27,080 nt of DNA from a virus, in the IMG/VR virus record IMGVR_UViG_3300000117_000187, positions 1-27,080 of that record. One strand, 5' to 3'. How positions within the stretch are numbered: the stretch's first letter is position 1; the number at the start of each line of letters is the position of its first letter. The notes beneath the pieces were generated by a model that saw only the letters and a list, made by a program, of their open reading frames with translations, did no database searches and was not told the DNA's origin. Positions 14,550 to 23,400 of the stretch are shown piece after piece. The position numbers and the translations under genes were made by a program.

Positions 14550-15355
14550 TACTTTAGTCTTAATTTTTTTGGTGTCCAATACATACCTACACTTAGAGTT
14601 GGTCCAGCTCTAAAAGTTCCTTCGCCTACATAATTTAAGCCATATCCTAAACCTAATCCAAATCCTAAAGATCCGCTATTAGATACATAACTATCTATTT
14701 CTTTAGCTCTTAATTTTGAATTTATTAGGTTTATATTTTCTATATCTGATATTGTAATACCTGGATATTCTGTAGAAATAAGTAAACTTGGACCTTCTCC
14801 ATCTATATCATCTAATATTGCCCGCAATCTAATAGTTTGATCTAAATTGATTTCGGTATCAGTGACTTTAGGTTTACCTTCTCCTATAAATAGAGTATTT
14901 TTACCTGATATAAACCTTGAGTTACCTTCACTATATAAATTATATTTAGCAAAACTAACTTCAAATGTAGTATCGTTAAGTTGTTTAGCTTCTGATCTTG
15001 CCAATAAATCTTCGGTTAAATCTAAATCAGCCTTTAGAATAGAGTTAATACCCCTTAATTTCTTATAGTTAGTAGTCAGATCTTCATACTTTTTAAGAAG
15101 CTCACGTTCGACTTCTTTTAAGTTTCTAATATCAAACTCATATGATCTTACAGTAGATACTAAAGTACCATTATCAAATTTAATAGTTCTTAAACTATCT
15201 TCAGAAGCCTGTCTGTTATTAATTTCTCTTTCTACCTTTTCTTTTTCAAGTTGAAGATCTCTTTTTAAACGACGAGATGAATTACACTGTAACATTAACA
15301 TTACAATAAGAGCTAATATAGCCAATAAACCATATTTGTCCTTTTTTTTATTCAT
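14549..15355 (-). CDS. Membrane-anchored coiled-coil protein, possible spanin-like
   Basis: Of 268 residues, the first eight are basic and are followed by one hydrophobic segment (GLLAILALIVMLMLQC, 9-24). This is either an uncleaved anchor or a lipoprotein signal with C24 as acylation site; LQC is an imperfect lipobox. Residues 29-118 form a long charged coiled coil. Then comes a beta-rich stretch, and the end is a Gly-rich alternating hydrophobic pair of strands (SLGFGLGLGYGLNYVGEG and AGPTLSVGMYW). Anchor plus periplasmic coiled coil is the layout of phage spanins, which fuse inner and outer membranes at lysis, and such proteins are common in phages of Bacteroidota. No holin or endolysin is beside it, so the role is uncertain. 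It follows the collagen-type fibre gene by 34 bases; its stop overlaps the next start as TAATG. Confidence 0.75.
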   Translation of the reverse strand: MNKKKDKYGLLAILALIVMLMLQCNSSRRLKRDLQLEKEKVEREINNRQASEDSLRTIKFDNGTLVSTVRSYEFDIRNLKEVERELLKKYEDLTTNYKKLRGINSILKADLDLTEDLLARSEAKQLNDTTFEVSFAKYNLYSEGNSRFISGKNTLFIGEGKPKVTDTEINLDQTIRLRAILDDIDGEGPSLLISTEYPGITISDIENINLINSKLRAKEIDSYVSNSGSLGFGLGLGYGLNYVGEGTFRAGPTLSVGMYWTPKKLRLK

Positions 15356-15389
15356 TAGTTATTTAAAATATCTATTATATTTGTAGTAT

Positions 15390-17462
15390 TTATCCTCCAA
15401 TTAACCCTCCAGGAATTACACCGCCTCCGTCAGATGACGCATTTTCATTAAATGGAATATTAGCTTGCCAAGTTTTTTTATCTTCACATAAATAAGTAAA
15501 ATTAAAATTAGAATATATCCAATTTCCAATAGTAGGCGTATTATCTACAACATCACTTACTTTTATTTCAGTACCTCCACCTGTAATAGGTCTACTTAAT
15601 ATTTGACAATATCCATTACCCCCTTTAAGACTAATTTTAGTTTGTCGATCAGTAGTGCCTGAAATATTAGATAAATCTAATCCAGCATGTAAAAAATCGC
15701 TGATGACTTCGCTATTAGCGGAAGGTAATCTTCTATACATTTCGGGTATATTTAAATAAATAGAAGCATCTTGTATATTGGAATCATTCCAATATTTTGA
15801 CTGGTTTTCGGAAACGTCAAATGTATTTTGGAAATAAGTACCAGGATAAGGACTGTAATTACTACCGTCTGACTGGGCGTCAAATATAAAAGGTTTCCAA
15901 ACTAACTTAACATTTACATGAACCATATTTCCTACTTTTTGATAAGAAACTTCAGATGATCTATTTATTACGGTTATTAGTCTGCCAGCAGGGTCACTAG
16001 ATGCCGCACCAACACCTGCGAATGAAGCAGCTAGCTGTAATCCAGACGTTTCATCTCCGCCTTCTACTAAACCAGAAATGTCATCAATATCATACATAAA
16101 AATTTCATTAGTTAGAATAGGATCATCGTCTAATGTAATATTTGGAAATTGGGTTTGATCATTAACATTATCCGTTAAAATATCACCAGGTTCTACAACA
16201 TTCTCTAATTCAAAAAATCCAGGAGCTCTATAAAAGAAGTCACTCATTGTTCTATCAGAGATAGGAGTGTCAAAATTAATAGCAGATCCTCCAGTGCTAC
16301 TAGTAGCATTAGTAACCGCAGGCCCTTCTTTAAATGAAAGACCTTTACCATCTCCTATGATATGTAAATTTTCTTTAGTAAAAATAGTTTTATCAGCTTC
16401 AATAGTAGGTACTGTTGTACTAGCATCCGATTGTGCCTTTAAAGAAAGTTGATCACCTCCTATTCTTAAAAATCTAATATCTTTGGAAACAAATTCGATT
16501 GAATCATTATCATTATTCAGCGGTAAAGAGATATAAGTATCTTCATCTGCGTCTGTAATCCTTCTAAGATCTAACCATTTTGAGCCGTCTGCTGTATTTT
16601 CATAATATACTTCGTATTGATTTGTAGTAGAATTATATCTTATATTACCTCCTGATAAATCTGACTCGGCTATATTATCTTTATCATCTGTAGTTCCTCT
16701 AGAAATTCTAGTAAATCCAGAACCATTTACTAATAAATCAGCTTCTATAACTTCTACTCTATCGTTAAAATAAGACTTTGTCCCCACATCTGTATTAAAA
16801 CCTAAATCTGGAGCAACGATTAACGTTTTATTAGAAGACATTGTTATTATTCCACTTGCATTATTATTTGAAGTAGCGTTTATATCAACATCATCAAAAC
16901 TAACTTCTAGTTTAGTACGCAAAGAATCTGTTATGTCTCCTTTTTGTATATGATAAATTGTTCCTCCGTATATAGTGTTTTCATCACCTCTTATAACTAG
17001 TGTATGTGGACTACCGTCGGTGGTAAGCTTAATGTTATTTTCGAATGGGTCACTTTTACCTACAACTAACGAAGCTCTAGTTGTATCGTCACCATCAGTA
17101 GGCGTAGCATCATTAAATACAGGATCTCCTATATATACAGAAGTAGGCTGATCTTTACCAAATAAGTTAGGCTTAATTATTTTAACATCATAATCGTTAA
17201 CTTCTCCAGTTACTGCTGCGTGATCAATAGCAGTCCATTGTCCAGGTGCGGCCTGTCCATCTGCACCATTAGAACCCGAAGGCCCGATAGGTCCTTGAAC
17301 TCCTTGTGCACCAGTTGGTCCAGCAGGTCCTATAACACCTTGAACCCCAATTGGTCCCTTTTGACCGCCCAATGCTATAATTTGATCAAAATTATAGTTA
17401 ATCTTGTCTATCCTAATTTGATTAGTATCGTTTACTAATATTTCCTTTAAATTTATAGGCAT
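15390..17462 (-). CDS. Tail fibre-type protein with collagen-like repeat
   Basis: At 690 residues it starts MPINLKEILVND, and the short segment INYNFDQIIALGG precedes 13 uninterrupted Gly-X-Y triplets (residues 33-71), which should form a collagen-like trimeric stalk. The remaining 600 residues are beta-rich with many Asp, Asn, Thr and Ser, typical of receptor-contacting fibres. Near the C-terminus, KLVWKPF and ASIYLNIPEMYRRLP look like a compact terminal domain, and the protein ends in a Gly-rich tail (GGGVIPGGLIGG). The N-terminal block probably attaches it to the virion and the distal part faces the host. ATG 17462 is 1 base after the stop of the giant tail gene (TGAAATG), so the two are co-translated. 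Confidence 0.85.
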   Translation of the reverse strand: MPINLKEILVNDTNQIRIDKINYNFDQIIALGGQKGPIGVQGVIGPAGPTGAQGVQGPIGPSGSNGADGQAAPGQWTAIDHAAVTGEVNDYDVKIIKPNLFGKDQPTSVYIGDPVFNDATPTDGDDTTRASLVVGKSDPFENNIKLTTDGSPHTLVIRGDENTIYGGTIYHIQKGDITDSLRTKLEVSFDDVDINATSNNNASGIITMSSNKTLIVAPDLGFNTDVGTKSYFNDRVEVIEADLLVNGSGFTRISRGTTDDKDNIAESDLSGGNIRYNSTTNQYEVYYENTADGSKWLDLRRITDADEDTYISLPLNNDNDSIEFVSKDIRFLRIGGDQLSLKAQSDASTTVPTIEADKTIFTKENLHIIGDGKGLSFKEGPAVTNATSSTGGSAINFDTPISDRTMSDFFYRAPGFFELENVVEPGDILTDNVNDQTQFPNITLDDDPILTNEIFMYDIDDISGLVEGGDETSGLQLAASFAGVGAASSDPAGRLITVINRSSEVSYQKVGNMVHVNVKLVWKPFIFDAQSDGSNYSPYPGTYFQNTFDVSENQSKYWNDSNIQDASIYLNIPEMYRRLPSANSEVISDFLHAGLDLSNISGTTDRQTKISLKGGNGYCQILSRPITGGGTEIKVSDVVDNTPTIGNWIYSNFNFTYLCEDKKTWQANIPFNENASSDGGGVIPGGLIGG
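17250..17366 (-). repeat. Collagen-like Gly-X-Y repeat
   Basis: Thirteen consecutive Gly-X-Y triplets (residues 33-71 of the fibre protein, for example GPIGVQGVIGPAGPT) have Pro mostly at X. The DNA here is visibly more G+C-rich than around it because of Gly and Pro codons. Confidence 0.95.
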
Positions 17463-17463
17463 T

Positions 17464-20400
17464 TCACTGTTTTATTTTTATAACTGGTCTCATAACATAA
17501 GAATATCCTAAACCCTTGTTATATATCAATCTAAAATTAATAGGTCTTTTTCTGTGAGGTTCCAATGTATAATTTATATCTAGTTTAAAACCACCATTAT
17601 CTATTTGATCTAAAGATTCAACTGGGTTTATTTGAGTAGATTCACTTTGTGTCTTTCTAACATAAAGTTCTACCTCATCTACTGAAAACAAATTTACTAA
17701 ATTATTCTCTATATATGATCTTACATCATCTAATAAATCAGTCTTATCCTGAAATGAAATATCTGCAGAAACATATTTTTTAATTTCATCTGCAACTCCA
17801 GAGTTTGATAGTACATCTACTATAATATCAGACATGTAAAAATCTACATAAATTTTATTTTTATCTTCAGAAAAAACAACATTTTTTTTCTTAGAATCAG
17901 AATTTAGTTTTAAGATATTATTTAGATTTTCAACAGTATTAGCATTTCTAACATCAAATAACGTAATAGTGTATGATTCTTTTAATTTCATAACAGTAGA
18001 AGCTAAATATGATCTTGATTCAACAGTGGATAAAGTTCCAGGCGCAGATATAAATTCTCCACCAGCCAAAGATGTTCTATAATAATCTTTTTCCCATGAA
18101 GACCTAAATACATTAACATCTCTTTTATCAATAGCCGTTTCGCCTATTAATGGATATTTTGGTAAGAATTCACTACTTTCACTAAGTTTAGTTACTCCTG
18201 TTGAATTATCTTCATTTACTTTATGATAAAAATGATTTTTAATCATTCCCCATTTAGCGTCGTGTGTGTCATCATCTGATATAAAACCTAAATTAAAGGC
18301 TACGTTAGTTCTATTATATTTATTATAATATGACTCAGCTTTATGTACGATACGAGGCCCAAACATAGAGAATTCATCGGATTCAGAAGAAGGATGCCTA
18401 TAAAATTTATTCTTAAATAATTTCTCATCTAAAAATGCATTTTTTACATAATTTCTATCAACTTTAAAATGAGTATATACGTCAGTAAACGTAATTACAG
18501 GGGTAAGATCATATTCATATTCACCGGAGTGTCTAATTAAGAAAGGATAATAAGAATTACCTTTTTCTAAAACATACCCTATATTCTCATTAAATAACCT
18601 ATAACTTTTAGGTTTTTTAGTATCGGCTTTAGTTATTAACTCGGACTTTCTAATTATTTCTTTTCCGTCGTCGATTGTCATAGCGAACCTATTGTTTAGT
18701 ATTTGACCATCTTCCGTTATAGTGACATACTTAACCAATGGGCTGTATTCATTAACTAAATCAACTATATTATTAATAGATAGATTTGAAAGTAAAACAT
18801 TATGATTATTAGATCCTCCTCCAACATATACATATGTCGCTATTTCTTGTAAAGAAAGAGGCAAGTATATTGGATTTATAGGATCTCCTTGTGCATCTAC
18901 AGGAGGTCCTTCTACTATTATTTGACTATTAGATAATATACTAATTGGTTGTAAATAATAAATCACTGGATCTCCGTTGGAATCTTCTACTTGATAATCT
19001 ATTTCTAATTGTCCAAATGTACCGTCCAGTCCTGGAACAATTTGAGTTATAAAATTAGGAGAAGTACCATCAAAATGATTTATACCAGATACAACATATG
19101 GCCCCAATTGATTAAAATCAATATTACTAAGATCCAATGCTCCGTTTATTTTAACGTCATCTGCGATATACTCTTCTCCGGATAACTGTACTTGATTTGA
19201 AAGCAAATACGCTAGTTTTCTATTTAAAGTATTGCCAACATATACTTCATCTAAATTAATAGTAATATAAAAAATAATAAATTCAAATTTATCGTTTTTT
19301 ATGACCTCATAATCTATAGAATTATTATTTTGTCCAGTAACAAAGTCTACTATTGTTGAAAATTTATAATTATTAAAAGAACCGTCCTTTACAAATTTAG
19401 AAGGTATATTTTCTTCAAACTCCTTTCTATTCTTAAATGTAAATTTAAGGCCTTTGAATATAGTAGAAGAGAATCTTTTTTCGTTACCGTTACGACTGAT
19501 AGTGTATTTAATATTACGATTAGTTTTTATAAATGCCTCGAATTTGTTTAGGTCTTCATTGGATATAGATATATTTCCATATTCTATAGAATCATATGAA
19601 TATTGTACAAAACCAGACGAGATAGTAGTATATTTACCATATGGTACTCCACCTATAACTTCGTAAACATACGTACCAACTGTGCCTTCGCTAATGTTAA
19701 ATAGTGAAGGATTTTCTAAATCTGCTAAATTAAATAAATAGGTATTACCTACTACTAAACTTAAAGAAGCTCCTGGTTCATCATTGATAAACAATACGTT
19801 TAAAGATTTAGTAACTACATATTCTTTCAACTCATCTGGATCTACAACCACATCAAATCCTTCGCTAACCATAAAGCTATTAAAATAATCGTCATCTATT
19901 GATTTAAATAAATCCTTATCTAGTTTAAATCCATTTATATAATTAATATAACTAAACGTTTCATTTAGCATATAATGTTTTAGATACTCTGGTTTATTAG
20001 CTATATAAAACCATTCATGCGTAAACGCAACCACGTCCCTACCTTCTATTGTGATATCTGGTGAGAAGTTAGTTCTACCAAAAGCTTCGTTTACATTTAA
20101 ATAATATGGTTGGTCCCTGACTGTTTTAGTATCTTTTAATACCCACTTATTTATATTTGGTACTATTCTAGATTCGGTAGAAAATTCTTTAAGTTGATTT
20201 TCTTTCAATCTATCATACTCTGAATAAATCTTAAGTTGGCTCTCTTCCGTTGGAGATTCAGGGTTTAGTACCGGTATTAAATTAGTAAAAAATTCATCAG
20301 GTGTAAGATAATAATCATATTCTATGATACCTTCTAACGCATTTGTAATAGATTCTTCGTCAGACGTTGAGTTAAATATAGCTTCGTTAGCTGGAACATA

Positions 20401-23400
20401 ATTAGTATTTTCATAAGTTTCATATTTAAGTTCTTTAAGATCAGAATTAGAAGTATCATAAAAATCATAACCCATATCATACATATCATATGCAGATAAA
20501 AGGCCTATCTCTGCTTCATATTCTGAAAAGACTTTAAATTCTCCACTTCCTAAATTATGCCTATTTTTAAGAACTATTTTTAAATAATCGCCTGTTATAT
20601 CATCTATATTTTCTACTATATCTATGACTTCGTTATATGTAGAGGTAGATTTTGTATTAATGTACTCACCTGCTTTTATTCCGCCTAATGAATCTTTAGA
20701 AATCAAAACAGATTTACCATCTGAATGACCTCCAATCATATAATGGACATTCCAATCATTTTTTATATCATCTATTATGTCTAATCTGTTGGATTCATCT
20801 AAATTATCTATATCACAGAACACATTAGGATTATCTTTCTTTATTAATACGCCAAATTGTCTTCTATCATATCCTATGTTATTTTTAGAATATACATAAA
20901 TCACACCTTTAGAATTAACAACACCTAAACCATCTTTATTCTTAATTGCAGAAGATAAAGCTATTAATACATCGTTTATATTACCTACGTTTGAGAATCT
21001 AGAACCGCTAAATCTACCCTTAGGTATAGAATCATCAGCCGTTAATATATTCTCTAATAAATTAAAATGTGAATAGTTTTCAATAACTTTAACAACACAA
21101 GCCGGATTGGATGTCGTAATATTTATATCGTGATTTGAAATTGCTCTGTTTCGTTCTTTTATAAACGCAACATTATTTTCTATATCAACTATAAAATAAG
21201 TAGAGTTATTAAGTACTGGTTCACCTGTGCTTTGATCAAAAAGATTAGGATGAAGAACATTCTTTATATTATTCAATGCTTCTTCAGCGTTTGATCCTGT
21301 AGAAACAGCTATGGTTTGAACAGTAGGATATGAAATATTAATAAATATTGTAGTATTCGGTATATGATTAATAAATTCTACACAATATGATTGTTGTTTT
21401 ATTTCTGGAAATGCTATTCTAGATCCGTTTTCAGGTATATCATTAATGCTTACTTTTACAAAGTCATATCCTATACCCTGTTTTTCTAATAGACCGACCG
21501 TACGGTTAGTGTCTTTTATACCCACATAACGATTTATTGAATCGTTATTATCACTTATTTTTAAAGTATAATTTTCAGCGTCCCATGAAGCTCCATTTAA
21601 TATATTGTGATAATGTGAATCACACTTAACATATCCTAATACAGGTATGTCACTCATCATTTGACTAGAAGGTATAGCAAATGTATTTTTATCAAACAAA
21701 GATCCTTCTAAATTGTCATAGTACATGTTAGAAGTTAAATCCTTGAACTTAATTAAACCTTTACTAACTCTTTCTATTTTACCCTTTCCTGAAGGAATTT
21801 CATCCACGTAAAGACCAAAGTATCTATTTACGGAATAATCTTCAGCTTCTATATCATCAAACATAAATTCTAAATTGATAATATCACCTGATATAACTCT
21901 ATTCCTCTTAAAGCCATCAGTAATAAAATCATTAGCTTCAATAAGCGGCTTATCAGTTGCTACATAATCATCATAAATATACTCACCCTTATTGGTAAAA
22001 CCTCCCTTTACGAGATCTATTCCATTATAAAACGTTTGTTCATTTTTTTCAAAAGATACAGTAAGAGGAGAGCTATTAAAATCTTCACTAAATACATGAT
22101 GTCTTATGTATGTTCCTAATTTTGAAGTCTCGCTTAAATCAAATGTTTTAATTATAGTTGCATTAGATAACATATCGCTAATTCTATCTCGTTTATCAGA
22201 TGCACTGTCGTTTAAACTACGATTCTGTTTAGGAGAAGATATTCGATATATTACAAATGATTTAGGTATGTTTAAATCTAGTTTAATAGGTGCAAATATT
22301 CTAAAATTTTCATCATACAATTTTGATTTATTAAATCTTACGCCATATTGATATTCATCTTCAAACTGTAAATCATAAGACTCTAAAACAGAGAAATCAG
22401 AAGCGGTTCTTTTAGTTTCATAAACCATATCATATGGTGTTCTATTATCGTTAAAGAATCTAGAAACATCATACACATATGAACTATCTGAACTTACACC
22501 ATATCGTTTATATCTAGAATCTGCTAACTCTTTATTAGCATTTATAGACTCTAAATATATTTCTCCAACTGATGAAGTAACTAGTTTTACATTTCCAGTA
22601 AGCCTAGGATTAGTCCTTAATAGTGGTTTAGATACGTTATGTAAATTGTAGTTTTCTTCTAAATTAAATTTAGGTAAAGGATCTGCATTTTGAGATTCTT
22701 CAGTAAATGAAGAGAATGTATAAGGGTTACTGTTAGTAAAATCTATACAGTCTTGGCAATATGGCTCATCGTTAAAATAATATACAGTACCTTCGCTTAG
22801 TATACCAATAGTATTTGTGCTAACGTATTGTGTATTTCCTTGAAAATAACCTAAAGTAGCCATTGAAACTGCAGCTTCAGCTGGAGAAGACGCATATATT
22901 CTACCTAATAACTTTTTACAACCATATTTTAAGTCTGTTGAATCAAAACTAAAGAATGTAGAGTTAAACCCTATTTCTTCAGCAAATTCAAACATGTGGC
23001 CCGACGTGACTTGATTAGTATGCGAACCGAACACTATATAGTTAGAATAAACTCCATTTATCGGTATACATGATGTAAATACATAAAAAGCTAATAGTTC
23101 TCCATCGTTACTTATGCCCGTTTGATTAATAATTTCAAAACTAGGATCAGGAAATAAATTAGAATTAGGTGTTAAATTACATTCAATATAATCAGTTATA
23201 AACGCAGATGATTCTTGGCCTTCTTCATTAAGACCTATCCAGTTTCCACCTGTTTCATCTACATTATTTAACCACTTATAATAATAAGACGTATCATCTG
23301 AATATGAATCATTACTTATTGGTATTGACAGATTAATGTCTTTATATAAAGTTATGCCATATTGAACAATTTGATGTATATCAAAATTTAAGTCAGCATG

